The notes: a model not told the origin generated them from the letters alone. Shown: positions 50,256-59,705, counted from the stretch's first letter. The stretch is 64,000 bases of DNA from Gammaproteobacteria bacterium (GCA_014337915.1 QUBU01000003.1:62001-126000), one strand, 5' to 3'. Program-made: numbers and translations.

Positions 50256-51094
50256 CGCAGCACTACGGTGCGTCGGCCGTTGAGGAATACGCGGTGCTCG
50301 AGGTGCAGCTTCACGGCGCGGGCGAGGGTGAGGCATTCAACGTCGCGGCCCACGGCAACGAGGTCCTCGACCGACTGCTTGTGGTCGACGCGCTCCACCG
50401 ACTGCTCGATGATCGGCCCCTCGTCGAGATCCGCCGTGACGTAGTGCGCCGTGGCGCCGATCAGCTTGACGCCGCGCGCATGCGCCTCGAAGTACGGCTT
50501 GGCACCCTTGAACCCCGGCAGGAAGGAATGGTGGATGTTGATGATCCTGCCCGGGAAGCGCTCGCAGAGGCCGGGTGACAGCACCTGCATGTAGCGCGCC
50601 AGCACGATCAGCTCCGCCTGCGTGTCCTCGATGATCTCCAGCAGGCGCGCCTCGGCCTGCGCCTTGCTGTCCGGGGTGATCGGCACGTGGAAGTACGGCA
50701 CGCGATGCCATTCGGCCAGCTTCGCCAGGTCCATGTGGTTGGAGACGATGGCCGGAATCTGCATGGCCAGCGCGCCAGTGCGATAGCGGTACAGCAGGTC
50801 GTTCAGGCAGTGGTCGTGCCGCGAGACCATCACCAGTACCCGCGGCAGCACCTGCAGGTCGTGCACCGACCACTGCATCGAGAAACGCTCGGCGATGGGG
50901 CGGAAGCCGGCGGCAAATGCGGTACGGGAGAAGCTGCCGGCCGGCGTGAAGCGCGTGCGCATGAAAAAGCGCCGCGTCTGCGGGTCGCCGAAATGCGAGG
51001 ACTCGTCGATGAAGATGCCCTGGGCACTGAGGTAACCCGCCACGGCGGCAACGATGCCGGTGGTGTCCGGGCAGACGATGGTGAGGACGTGCAT
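50252..51094 (-). CDS. purU: formyltetrahydrofolate deformylase PurU
   Basis: 280 residues. N-terminal ACT domain (VLTIVCPDTTGIVAAVAGYLSAQ to about residue 80) then a formyl-transfer domain: PAIVSNHMDLAKLAEWHRVPYFHVP, INIHHSFLPGFKGAKPYFEAHARGVKLIGATAHYV in overlapping segments, and DEGPIIEQSVERVDH with catalytic Asp. PurU releases formate from 10-formyl-THF for purine synthesis and one-carbon balance. Its stop codon forms part of the palindrome shared with aroG. Confidence 0.95.
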   Translation of the reverse strand: MHVLTIVCPDTTGIVAAVAGYLSAQGIFIDESSHFGDPQTRRFFMRTRFTPAGSFSRTAFAAGFRPIAERFSMQWSVHDLQVLPRVLVMVSRHDHCLNDLLYRYRTGALAMQIPAIVSNHMDLAKLAEWHRVPYFHVPITPDSKAQAEARLLEIIEDTQAELIVLARYMQVLSPGLCERFPGRIINIHHSFLPGFKGAKPYFEAHARGVKLIGATAHYVTADLDEGPIIEQSVERVDHKQSVEDLVAVGRDVECLTLARAVKLHLEHRVFLNGRRTVVLR

Positions 51095-51265
51095 TACGCC
51101 GGACGTCCGTGCTGCACCCGGCCGCTGGCCGGCGGCTGGCGGAAGGTCGCGGGGCTGTACTGGCGCTGCATGTCGGCTCCTGTGATGCGGTTAAACTGGC
51201 GGCCGGCAGCGCATGGTAGCAGGCCGGCGACGGGCCGGCCGCAGGCGCCGCGGATTTCACCAGCG

Positions 51266-52642
51266 ATGCCCCGGCCGATCCTCGAGGAATTCGAACAACT
51301 GCACGCCGCCTGGCCCGACCTGCGCCAGGTCGAGCTGCTGTTCCCGGACATCAACGGCATCCTTCGCGGCAAGCGCTGTACGCTGGATGAGTTCCGCGCC
51401 CTGGCCCGCGATGGCCTGCCGTTCCCGGCCAGTGGGCTGATCCTCGACAGCCGCGGCATGCTGGTCGACGGCCTGCCCCACGGCAGCCAGGACGGCGACC
51501 CGGACCATCCCTGCTTCCCCGTGCCGGGTTCGCTGCTGCCGGTGCCCTGGGCGCAGCGGCCGCTGGCCCAGGTGCTGATGGGCATGCAGCAGGCCGACGG
51601 CAGGGCGCATGTTGCCGATAGCCGCCAGCGGCTGGCGGCGGTGCTGGAACGCTTCGCGGATCTCGGGCTGCGGCCGGTCGTCGCCGTGGAATTCGAGTTC
51701 TACCTGCTCGAGGACCCACAGGGTGAGCAACCGCAGCTGCGCCATGGCCGGGTGCCCGGCACCATGCGGCGGGCGGCGGGGCCACGGGCCTACAGCATCG
51801 AGGACCTGCAGGAACTCGACGGCCTGTTCGATGCCATCCGCAGCGCCTGCGATGCGCAGCGCATCCCGGCGGGCAGCGTGGTGTCCGAGTACGGCGCGGG
51901 CCAGTTCGAGGTCAACCTGCGGCACGTGGACGATGCACTGCTCGCCTGCGACCACGCGGTGCTGCTACGCCGGTTGCTGCGCGGGGTGGCCGCGCGCGAG
52001 GGCCTCGCGGTCACCTTCATGGCCAAACCCTTCGCCGCGGCGGATGGTTCCGGCATGCATGTCCATGTGAGCCTGCTGGACACGGCCGGGCGCAATGTTT
52101 TCGCGCTGCGGCCCGATGATGACAGGAGCCACGCGGCGCCGCTGCGTCATGCCATCGGTGGCATGCTCGCGGCGCTGCCGGAGTCGCAGGCGGTGTTCTG
52201 CCCCAACGCGAATTCCTACCGCCGCATCCGCCCCGGCTGCTTCGCGCCGGTGGCGGCGGACTGGGGAGTAAACCACCGCGGCGTCGCCATCCGCATACCG
52301 GTGTCCGATGCCGCCAGCCTGCGCTTCGAGCATCGCGTCGCCGGCGCGGACTGCAATCCCTACCTGGCGGTGGCAGCGCTGCTGGCCGGGGTCCACCACG
52401 GCATCGTCCAGCGGCTCGAGCCACCACCAGGCGTCCCCGAAGGCGCCCAGGCGGGTGTCGTGGCATCCCTGTCGCGACGCTGGGAGCCGGCGCTGGATGC
52501 CTTCGATGCAGGCCGGATCCTCCCCGGCTACCTCGGCGAAGCGTTCTGCCGGCTTTATTCCACCGCCCGGCGCTTCGAGGCCGAGGCCTACCACGCGCAG
52601 GTCCCGGGGCTGGATTTCGACTGGTACCTGCCCGGGATCTGA
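51266..52642 (+). CDS. glutamine synthetase family protein (PuuA-like gamma-glutamylamine ligase)
   Basis: 458 residues. GS signatures: VEFEFYLLE (metal ligands), SEYGAGQFEVNL, TFMAKPFAAADGSGMHVHVSLLD, and RFEHRVAGADCNPYLAVAALLAG, with CPNANSYRRIRPGCFAP in the centre. It lacks the adenylylation-site Tyr region of GlnA and is closer to gamma-glutamylputrescine synthetase type enzymes, which ligate glutamate to an amine with ATP. An early VELLFPDINGILRGK sequence also fits this group. It is not adjacent to other puu genes. Confidence 0.85.
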   Translation: MPRPILEEFEQLHAAWPDLRQVELLFPDINGILRGKRCTLDEFRALARDGLPFPASGLILDSRGMLVDGLPHGSQDGDPDHPCFPVPGSLLPVPWAQRPLAQVLMGMQQADGRAHVADSRQRLAAVLERFADLGLRPVVAVEFEFYLLEDPQGEQPQLRHGRVPGTMRRAAGPRAYSIEDLQELDGLFDAIRSACDAQRIPAGSVVSEYGAGQFEVNLRHVDDALLACDHAVLLRRLLRGVAAREGLAVTFMAKPFAAADGSGMHVHVSLLDTAGRNVFALRPDDDRSHAAPLRHAIGGMLAALPESQAVFCPNANSYRRIRPGCFAPVAADWGVNHRGVAIRIPVSDAASLRFEHRVAGADCNPYLAVAALLAGVHHGIVQRLEPPPGVPEGAQAGVVASLSRRWEPALDAFDAGRILPGYLGEAFCRLYSTARRFEAEAYHAQVPGLDFDWYLPGI

Positions 52643-52721
52643 GGCCCAGGTCGTCGCGGCTGGAGGGAATTTTCCCCTAGAATACGCGCCCTCCCGCTGA
52701 TCGGAAGGCAATCGTCCCGAC

Positions 52722-54497
52722 ATGTCCGAATACCACGCCCCCGTCAAGGAAATGCTCTTCGTCCTGCGCCACGTGGCGGGGCTCGATGCCGTCAGCCGCC
52801 TGCCCGGCTACGAGGATGTCACGCCGGACCTGGTGGAATCCGTGCTGACCGAGGCGGCACTGCTCGCCACCAACGTCATCGCACCCACCAACCGCATCGG
52901 CGATGCCGTGGGCACGCGCGTGGAAGACGGCCAGGTCATCGTGCCGCCGGAGTTCACCAGCGCCTACCGCGAGTTCACCGGCGGCGGCTGGGCCGGCCTG
53001 TCGCAGAATCCCGACTTCGGTGGCCAGGGGCTGCCCTACCTCGTAGGCGTGGCCGTGGAGGAGATGTGGCAGGCCGCCAACCTCGCCTGGTCGCTGGGCC
53101 CGCTGCTGACGCAGGGCGCGGCCCGCGCCATCGAGGCGCATGGCAGCGAGGCGCAGCGCGCGCTGTACCTGCCGCGGATGGTGGCCGGCGAGTGGAGCGG
53201 CACCATGAACCTCACCGAGCCGCAGGCGGGTTCGGACCTCGCCGCCGTGCGCAGCCAGGCGGTGCCGGACGGCGATCGCTACCGCATCACCGGCCAGAAG
53301 ATCTTCATCACCTGGGGCGACCACGACATGACGGCAAACGTGGTGCACCTGGTGCTGGCGCGCCTGCCGGATGCGCCGCCGGGAACCCGCGGGTTGTCGC
53401 TGTTCCTGGTGCCGAAGTTCATCCCGCAGGCCGACGGCAAGCCGGGCGCACGCAACTCCGTGCACGTGGTTTCCGTGGAGCACAAGCTCGGTATCCATGG
53501 CAGCCCGACCTGCGTGATGGCCTTCGAGGGCGCGGTCGGTGAACTCATGGGCGGGAAAAACCAGGGCCTCGCCTGCATGTTCACCATGATGAACCATGCG
53601 CGCCTCGGCGTCGGCATGGAGGGCATCGCCATCGCCGAGCGCGCCTACCAGCAGGCACGGGCCTACGCCCGCGAGCGCGTCCAGGGCCGCGTGCCCGGCA
53701 TCGAAGGCCGCGCCGCGATCATCCACCACGGCGATGTGCGCCGCATGCTGCTCACCATGAAGGCACAGATCGAGGCCATGCGCGGCGTGGCCTGCATCGC
53801 CGCCGCATCGCTGGACCACGCACACCGTGCGACGGACCCGGCGGAACGTGCGCGCCACCAGGCACGGGTCGACCTGCTGACGCCGGTGGTCAAGGGCTGG
53901 TGCACCGAGACCGGCCAGCAACTCACCTCCGTCGGCCTGCAGGTACACGGTGGCATGGGTTACGTGGAGGAGACCGGTGCCGCCCAGCATTTCCGCGATG
54001 GGCGCATCACCACCATCTACGAGGGCACCACCGGCATCCAGGCCGCGGACCTGGTCGGGCGCAAGATCCTCGGCGATGGCGGTGCGGCACTGCAGGCCCT
54101 GGTCGCCGACATGACGGCCACCCTGCCCGAGCTGGAGCGCGCCGGCGAGCCGCTGGCAGTGCTGCACAGCGCGTTGCAGGAAGGCATCGAATCGGTCGTC
54201 GCCGCGGGTCGCTGGCTGGCTGCCAACCATGCCAGGCACCCGGGCGTGGCCGGCGGCATTTCCTGGAACCTGCTGATGCTGCTCGGTACCGTCGCCGGTG
54301 GCTGGGTGATGGCGCGCGCGGCACTGGCAGCACAGGCGCAGCTCGCCGCCGGCACCAGCGATGTGGCGTTCTGCGAGGCGAAGCTGCTGACGGCGCGCTT
54401 CCACGCGACCCAGGTCATGCCGGTCGCGACGGCCTGGCGGCGCGGCATCGAGGCGGGCTGCGAGGCGTTGCTGGCGCTGCCGGAGGAACAGTTCTAG
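52722..54497 (+). CDS. acyl-CoA dehydrogenase, long DmdC-like type
   Basis: 591 residues, the size of 3-methylmercaptopropionyl-CoA dehydrogenase-like enzymes, with an additional C-terminal helical domain. TMNLTEPQAGSDLAAVRS binds FAD, FITWGDHDM and LGIHGSPTCVMAFEGAVGELMG follow, and the catalytic Glu is in TIYEGTTGIQ. The C-terminal region from about residue 460 is a helical bundle. Oxidises an acyl-CoA to the 2-enoyl form, passing electrons to ETF. A TAGAAT at 52678 could be its -10, though -35 is weak. Confidence 0.9.
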   Translation: MSEYHAPVKEMLFVLRHVAGLDAVSRLPGYEDVTPDLVESVLTEAALLATNVIAPTNRIGDAVGTRVEDGQVIVPPEFTSAYREFTGGGWAGLSQNPDFGGQGLPYLVGVAVEEMWQAANLAWSLGPLLTQGAARAIEAHGSEAQRALYLPRMVAGEWSGTMNLTEPQAGSDLAAVRSQAVPDGDRYRITGQKIFITWGDHDMTANVVHLVLARLPDAPPGTRGLSLFLVPKFIPQADGKPGARNSVHVVSVEHKLGIHGSPTCVMAFEGAVGELMGGKNQGLACMFTMMNHARLGVGMEGIAIAERAYQQARAYARERVQGRVPGIEGRAAIIHHGDVRRMLLTMKAQIEAMRGVACIAAASLDHAHRATDPAERARHQARVDLLTPVVKGWCTETGQQLTSVGLQVHGGMGYVEETGAAQHFRDGRITTIYEGTTGIQAADLVGRKILGDGGAALQALVADMTATLPELERAGEPLAVLHSALQEGIESVVAAGRWLAANHARHPGVAGGISWNLLMLLGTVAGGWVMARAALAAQAQLAAGTSDVAFCEAKLLTARFHATQVMPVATAWRRGIEAGCEALLALPEEQF

Positions 54498-54536
54498 CCC
54501 GCTGCTGCGGGCGGAGACCGCCGGACCAGCGCCAGT

Positions 54537-54881
54537 TCAGGGGCGACCGGGCCGGGCCGAGGCGCTGAACAGCGCCAGCAGCGTCAGGTCCTTGCGGATG
54601 TCGACGAAGGCGTGGCGGGTGTCGGCGGGGATGAACAGCACCAGTCCGGGGCGCACTTCCTGTTCGGCGCTGTCGATGCGCAGCCGCGCCTCGCCCTCGA
54701 GCACCACGTAGACCTCGTCCTCGAGGTGCGGTCCCTGCAGGTCGGTGGCACTGGCAGGCAGCCGGTAGATTGCCCCCGACAGGCGACCGCTACCGAGGAA
54801 CTCGAAGAAGCGGGGCTCATGGCCCTGGACGCGCTGCTTCAGCTCCGCGATGTCGAAGGCCTGCCAGGTCGGCTGGTTCAT
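54537..54881 (-). CDS. small single-domain cupin
   Basis: 114 residues. Cupin motif 1 is GPHLEDEVYVVLEGEARLRID and motif 2 PGLVLFIPADTRHAFVDI, with one metal-site His in each (motif 1 keeps His-x-Glu-x(3)-like spacing poorly). Function unknown. It is convergent with the acyl-CoA dehydrogenase and divergent from the PLP enzyme. Confidence 0.8.
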   Translation of the reverse strand: MNQPTWQAFDIAELKQRVQGHEPRFFEFLGSGRLSGAIYRLPASATDLQGPHLEDEVYVVLEGEARLRIDSAEQEVRPGLVLFIPADTRHAFVDIRKDLTLLALFSASARPGRP

Positions 54882-55013
54882 GGGGCCATGATCCGGGATC
54901 GGGGGAGGGGCCGCAACCCGCGCTGCGGCGAGCCGTCCAGTCCTGCAGCGGGTAAACTACGCCATCCCCGATGAATGCAGGCCTGGCCGCAGGCCGGAAG
55001 AGAAGGACGCCCC

Positions 55014-56171
55014 ATGGGCTTCAATACCCGTCAGATCCACGCCGGCGTGACCCCGGACCCGGTGACCGGCGCCATCCTCACGCCGATCTACCAGACCACC
55101 ACCTACGTGCAGGACTCCGTCGACGAGTACCTCGCCAAGGGTTACTCCTACTCGCGCTCCAGCAACCCGACGGTGCGTGCGCTGGAGCAGAAGCTGGCCA
55201 ACCTCGAGGGCGGCGCTGATGCCACCTGCTACGGCACCGGCATGGCGGCCCTGCAGGCCGTGTACCTCGCGTTCCTCAATGCCGGCGACCACGCCATCGT
55301 TTCCGACGTCGTCTACGGCGGCACCTACCGGCTGTCCACCAAGGTGTTCAGCCGCTTCGGCGTGAGTTTCTCCTTCGTCGATACCTCGCAGCCCGGGCAG
55401 CTGCGCCAGTCGCTGCGGCCGAACACGCGGCTGATCCTCACCGAGAGCCCGGCCAACCCGACGCTGAAGCTGACCGACATCGCCGCCGTTTCGGCCATCG
55501 CCCGCGAGGCCGGCGTGCTGCATGCGGTGGACAACACCTTCCTCACGCCGTACTACCAGCGGCCGCTGGAACTCGGTGCCGACCTGGTGGTGCACAGCAC
55601 CACCAAGTACTTCGATGGCCACAACGCCACAGTGGGTGGCGCCGTGGTGGCGCGCACGAAGGAACTGGACCAGGCACTGCGCTTCGTGCAGAACGCCGCG
55701 GGCATGATCCTCTCGCCGCAGGCCGCGTTCCTGACGCTGCAGGGCTGCAAGACGCTATCCGTGCGCCTGGAGCGGCAGTCGGCCAATGCGCTGGCGATCG
55801 CGCGCTTCCTCGAAGGCCACCCGCAGGTCGAGCGGGTCTGTTATCCCGGCCTGGAGTCCTTCCCGCAGCACGAACTGGCGCGCCGCCAGGCCAGCGGCTT
55901 CGGCGCCATGCTCTGGTTCGAGGTGAAGGGCGGCGTCGCGGCGGGCAAGGCGCTGATGGATGGCATCCGCGTCTGGAGCCTGGCGGAGAACCTCGGTTCG
56001 GTCGAGTCGCTGATCACCCATCCGGTCACCATGACCCATGGCGCGGTGGAGCCGGCCGAGCGGCTGCGCGTCGGTATCACCGACGGCCTGGTGCGCGCCT
56101 CCGTGGGCATGGAAGACGTCGAGGACCTGATCGGGGCGCTCGACGCCGCCCTTGCCCTGACCCGCCGCTGA
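55014..56171 (+). CDS. cystathionine gamma-synthase/lyase family PLP enzyme
   Basis: 385 residues from ATG 55014, with AGAAGGA nine bases upstream. PLP lysine is in HSTTKYFDGHN; other marks are YSYSRSSNPTVRALEQKLANLEGG, YGTGMAALQ and SLAENLGSVESLITHPVTMTH. The sequence fits cystathionine gamma-lyase or gamma-synthase, which cannot be separated by motifs alone; the SLGSVESL loop with THPVTMTH agrees with either. Works in methionine or cysteine metabolism. Confidence 0.88.
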   Translation: MGFNTRQIHAGVTPDPVTGAILTPIYQTTTYVQDSVDEYLAKGYSYSRSSNPTVRALEQKLANLEGGADATCYGTGMAALQAVYLAFLNAGDHAIVSDVVYGGTYRLSTKVFSRFGVSFSFVDTSQPGQLRQSLRPNTRLILTESPANPTLKLTDIAAVSAIAREAGVLHAVDNTFLTPYYQRPLELGADLVVHSTTKYFDGHNATVGGAVVARTKELDQALRFVQNAAGMILSPQAAFLTLQGCKTLSVRLERQSANALAIARFLEGHPQVERVCYPGLESFPQHELARRQASGFGAMLWFEVKGGVAAGKALMDGIRVWSLAENLGSVESLITHPVTMTHGAVEPAERLRVGITDGLVRASVGMEDVEDLIGALDAALALTRR

Positions 56172-56180
56172 TCCGGGGGT

Positions 56181-56210
56181 ATTGAAAACCCCGCGCCTGT
56201 CCCCATCTAT
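56181..56210 (+). promoter_or_regulatory. sigma32 (RpoH)-type heat-shock promoter of hsp20
   Basis: ATTGAAA (56181-56187) and CCCCATCTAT (56201-56210) are separated by 13 bases. The consensus known for RpoH is CTTGAAA, 11-16 bases, CCCCATnTA, so the match is close. It lies 57 bases before the hsp20 ATG. Confidence 0.75.
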
Positions 56211-56266
56211 CTGGCCAGGGCCGGAAGCGATCCGGCCATTGATTCAGGCCAAACTGGACAGGAGAC

Positions 56267-56716
56267 ATGCCCATGACACTGGTCAACTGGAGTCCGCTGC
56301 GCGAGCTGGACGACATTTTCGAGCGTTACAACCGGCTGTTCCACCGCCCGGCGGTGGCGGCCACCGGCGAGACGGGCGAGGTGGTGCAGTGGCGCCCGGC
56401 TGCCAACATTTCCGAGACGGACAAGGAATACCTCATCAAGGCGGAGCTGCCCGAGGTCGAGAAGAAGGACGTGCAGGTGACGGTGCAGGAAGGCGTCATC
56501 ACGCTGCGCGGCGAGCGCCGCTTCGAGCGCACGGACGACAGCGAGAAGCAGCACCGCGTCGAGTCTTTCTACGGCAGCTTCGCGCGCAGCTTCGCGCTGC
56601 CGGCGGATGCCGACGAGGCGCGCATCTACGCCGAGTCGAAGGACGGCGTGCTGAAGGTGCACATCCCGAAGGCCCAGGCGCCGAAGCCCAAGCAGGTCGA
56701 GATCCAGGTCAAGTAA
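56267..56716 (+). CDS. small heat-shock protein Hsp20 (alpha-crystallin family)
   Basis: 149 residues. GACAGGAGA precedes ATG 56267. The alpha-crystallin domain spans about 40-135: WRPAANISETDKEYLIKAELP, VTVQEGVITLRGER, SFYGSFARSFALP and GVLKVHIPKAQ. A C-terminal VEIQV resembles the I-x-I/V oligomer-anchoring motif. It is an ATP-independent holdase. A sigma32-type promoter upstream fits heat induction. Confidence 0.93.
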   Translation: MPMTLVNWSPLRELDDIFERYNRLFHRPAVAATGETGEVVQWRPAANISETDKEYLIKAELPEVEKKDVQVTVQEGVITLRGERRFERTDDSEKQHRVESFYGSFARSFALPADADEARIYAESKDGVLKVHIPKAQAPKPKQVEIQVK

Positions 56717-56740
56717 CGTAGCGCCTGGCGAGCTGAGCAC

Positions 56741-56765
56741 GGGGCCGGCCGCAACGGCCGGCCCC
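56741..56765 (+). other. strong GC hairpin downstream of hsp20
   Basis: GGGGCCGGCC (56741-56750) pairs perfectly with GGCCGGCCCC (56756-56765) around GCAAC. No T tract follows, so transcription stop would need Rho or the hairpin may protect the mRNA end. A 15-base core of this hairpin recurs at 56933-56947. Confidence 0.65.
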
Positions 56766-56950
56766 GGATCCGTGGCCACCGCCGCGGCTGCCGGCCGTGC
56801 CGCTTGACCTAAGCGGCAGCCACATTCGACGCAATCCACTGGACATATCAACGTGGCCTGAAACGGTGACGCCGTTCACCGTGGCGCTGCAGGGCTGCGC
56901 CTATCGTGGACCCGAGTCGAGACCAGACCAGCGGCCGCAACGGCCGGGGT

Positions 56951-57424
56951 ATGCGGGCCATGATGACTGGCATCGCCGTTCACGCAGTTCCCACCCGCCG
57001 CGGGGCCACGGCCCTCTGGCTGGCGCTGGTTGCCTCGGGCGCACTGGCCGGCGAACCACCGGCGCCCGCAGCCCATGACTTCGACACGCAGCTGGCTGCA
57101 TCCCGCGTCGTCCCGCCGCTGGAGATGGAAGCAGGACTTGGCGGGCAGGGGCTCGCCAGTGGCGTGATGCCGGCTGGCGACCCGCTGGACGACGCGGCCA
57201 CGGCGGCACCTGCCGCGGAGCAGGCCGCCGGCCTGGACCTGCAGGTGGATCGCAACCGGCGCAAGTTCCGTACCCGGGCCATCGACTGGGTGAAGGACCA
57301 GTCGGTGGCGGCGGGGCATCTCGCCGATTTCCTCGTCGGTGGCGCAGACTCGGGCTGGCACCTCACCGTGGATCCGCGCGGTGATGACGAGTACAGCCTG
57401 CAGTGGAAGGTGAAGTTCCGCTGA
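56951..57424 (+). CDS. small exported protein of unknown function
   Basis: 157 residues taking ATG 56951; GTG 56906 in the same frame would add 15. A signal peptide (TALWLALVASGALAGE) is followed by a low-complexity Ala/Pro region and then a conserved-looking C-terminus: DLQVDRNRRKFRTRAIDWVKDQ, GHLADFLVGGADSGWHLTVDP and EYSLQWKVKFR. The last part may be a folded domain of an unrecognised family. The hairpin repeat lies right before the chosen ATG. Confidence 0.6.
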   Translation: MRAMMTGIAVHAVPTRRGATALWLALVASGALAGEPPAPAAHDFDTQLAASRVVPPLEMEAGLGGQGLASGVMPAGDPLDDAATAAPAAEQAAGLDLQVDRNRRKFRTRAIDWVKDQSVAAGHLADFLVGGADSGWHLTVDPRGDDEYSLQWKVKFR

Positions 57425-57497
57425 CCTCATGGCAGCGCGGTGCGCGTCTGTCTCCTGACGCGGCGCCCGCAGGACCCTTGCGTGTTAACCTGCGTTC

Positions 57498-59693
57498 ATG
57501 CCGCTGCGCATTGTGCCCGCGATACTCCTGGTCCTGCTGCTGGTCGTCGCAGGCGGTGCAATCCGCTGGTGGATGACCGGGGACGAGTCACCGCCACCGG
57601 CCTTCGCCGGTTCGGCTGCCTGCGCCGGCTGCCATGCAGCCGAGTACGCGGCCTGGGAACGTTCGCAGCATGCATTGGCCATGCAGCCGGCCAGCCAGGC
57701 AACGATGCTCGGCCGCTTCACCGGCGACAGCCTGTCATTCGACGGGCAGGCGGCGCGCTTCCACCAGCAGGACGGGCGCTACTTCGTCGATGCCAGCGGC
57801 GCTGACGGCAAGGCCGCCACGTTCGAACTGCGTTACAGCTTCGGCCTGTATCCGCTGCAGCAGTACCTCGTGCCGCTTCCGGGTGGCCGCCTGCAGGCCT
57901 TCGGCATCGCCTGGGATTCGCGCCCGGCCGCGGCGGGGGGCCAGCGCTGGTTCGATCTCTACCCGGACCAGAAACTGCTGCCGGGGCAACCACTGCACTG
58001 GACCGGCATCGACCAGGCCTGGAACTACCAGTGCGCCGATTGCCACTCCACCGACCTGCGCAAGAACTACGACGCAGCCACGCGCAGCTATGCCAGCAAG
58101 TGGTCGGAGATCAGTGTCGGTTGCGAAGCCTGCCACGGGCCCGCTTCGAACCATGTCAGCTGGGCGCAGCAGGGCCGCTTGCGGCGTGCACGTGACCCGG
58201 CTCGCGGGCTGGTGGTTGCGCTGGATGAGCGCCAGGGCGTCAGCTGGAACCGCGGCGACGGGCCAACCGCCGCGAGGTCGGTGCCGGCGACGACCTCCCG
58301 CGAGATCGGCGTCTGTGCCCGCTGCCACGCGCGGCGGGGACAGTTTACCGATACCGTGAATGCCGGCAGCGACTGGCTCGATGGCTTTCGCCCGGCCCTG
58401 ATCGAGCCCGGCCTCTACCATGTCGACGGCCAGCAGCGCGAGGAGGTCTACACCTGGGGCTCGTTCATGCAGAGCCGCATGCATGCCGCCGGCGTCAGCT
58501 GCGCGGACTGCCACGAGCCGCACAGCGGGTCGCTGCGGGCGGCCGGCAATGCCGTCTGCGCGCAATGCCACGCGCCGGCGACCTTCGACGCCAGCAGCCA
58601 TCACCACCACGAGCCGGGATCACCGGGCTCGCGATGCGTCGCCTGCCATATGCCGGCGACGACCTACATGGTGGTGGATCCGCGCCATGACCACTCGCTG
58701 CGTATTCCGCGGCCCGACCAGAGCGTCAGCCTCGGTACGCCGAACGCCTGCGGCAATTGCCACGACGGGCATGATGCCCGTTGGGCCGCGGCTGCTATCG
58801 CCGGCTGGTACCCGCAGCGCAAGCCCGGCTTCCAGGCCTTTGCCGCGACGTTTGCCGCCGCGGATCGGGGCGATCCGGCGGCGGATGCCGCGCTGGCTGC
58901 CCTGGTGACGGACGCGGCGCAGCCGGCCATCGTGCGTGCCAGTGCCATCGCCCGCGGTGCGCGCAGCGGCGGGCCGCAGTGGCAGGCAGCGTCGGTGGCC
59001 GCCCTGGGTGATGGCGACGCGCTGGTCAGGACAGCTGCGGCGGAGGGACTGCGCTCCGCGGATCCGGCCTTGCGCGCCGAGCAGTTGCCGAAGCTGCTGG
59101 CCGACCCGGTGCGCCTGGTGCGCATGGCGGCGGCCCGCTCGCTGGCGGGTGCGGCGGAATCACGCCTGGTGGGCAGCGAGGTCCAGCAGTTCAAAGCCGC
59201 ACTCGCTGAGTGGACCGCCGCGCAGCAGTTCAATGCCGACCGGCCCGAAGCCATGCTCAACCTCGGCAGCCTCCATCTCGAGCGCGGTGATGCGGACGGC
59301 GCACTGGCCGCGTTCCGCGATGCGCTGGTGCTGGACCCGGCGTTCGTGCAGGCGGCAGTGAACCTCGCGGACGTGCAACGCGCCACGGGCGACGAGGCCG
59401 GTGCGGAGCGCAGCCTGCGTGCGGCACTGTCGCAGGACCCGGCCTCCGCGGTCGTGCACCATGCGCTCGGGCTGTCGCTGGTCCGCCAGGGGCGGACCCG
59501 CGAAGCGTTGCCGGAGCTGCGCATGGCGCACGAGAACGCTCCTGGCGATGCGCGATTCGCTTATGTCTACGCGGTCGCCCTGCATGACTCCGGCGATGTC
59601 GCCGGAGCCATCAGGACGCTGCAGGACGCCCTGCGCGGCAACCCGTACGATCGCGACATCCGCGAGGCACTGGCAGCTTACGGCGCCCGCTGA
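57498..59693 (+). CDS. eight-haem c-type cytochrome with HEAT and TPR repeats
   Basis: 731 residues. An N-terminal signal anchor is followed by eight CxxCH sites, in order CAGCH, CADCH, CEACH, CARCH, CADCH, CAQCH, CVACH and CGNCH, up to about residue 420. Spacing and context resemble the octahaem cytochrome c554/NrfA-like superfamily as found in tetratricopeptide cytochromes. From about 440 come HEAT-like repeats (AIVRASAIARGARSGGPQW) and then TPR repeats (AMLNLGSLHLERGDADGALAAFRDAL, ALGLSLVRQGRTREALPEL). The role may be nitrogen or sulfur redox chemistry or electron transfer; unknown. Confidence 0.88.
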   Translation: MPLRIVPAILLVLLLVVAGGAIRWWMTGDESPPPAFAGSAACAGCHAAEYAAWERSQHALAMQPASQATMLGRFTGDSLSFDGQAARFHQQDGRYFVDASGADGKAATFELRYSFGLYPLQQYLVPLPGGRLQAFGIAWDSRPAAAGGQRWFDLYPDQKLLPGQPLHWTGIDQAWNYQCADCHSTDLRKNYDAATRSYASKWSEISVGCEACHGPASNHVSWAQQGRLRRARDPARGLVVALDERQGVSWNRGDGPTAARSVPATTSREIGVCARCHARRGQFTDTVNAGSDWLDGFRPALIEPGLYHVDGQQREEVYTWGSFMQSRMHAAGVSCADCHEPHSGSLRAAGNAVCAQCHAPATFDASSHHHHEPGSPGSRCVACHMPATTYMVVDPRHDHSLRIPRPDQSVSLGTPNACGNCHDGHDARWAAAAIAGWYPQRKPGFQAFAATFAAADRGDPAADAALAALVTDAAQPAIVRASAIARGARSGGPQWQAASVAALGDGDALVRTAAAEGLRSADPALRAEQLPKLLADPVRLVRMAAARSLAGAAESRLVGSEVQQFKAALAEWTAAQQFNADRPEAMLNLGSLHLERGDADGALAAFRDALVLDPAFVQAAVNLADVQRATGDEAGAERSLRAALSQDPASAVVHHALGLSLVRQGRTREALPELRMAHENAPGDARFAYVYAVALHDSGDVAGAIRTLQDALRGNPYDRDIREALAAYGAR

Positions 59694-59705
59694 AGCCGGC
59701 GAGCC

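Noticed and set aside
58336..58348. GGGGACAGTTTAC, the same 13 bases as in the palindrome at 50147
   Set aside because: It lies inside the cytochrome gene and encodes RGQFT in a normal position of the protein, with no inverted partner nearby, so it is probably a chance match.
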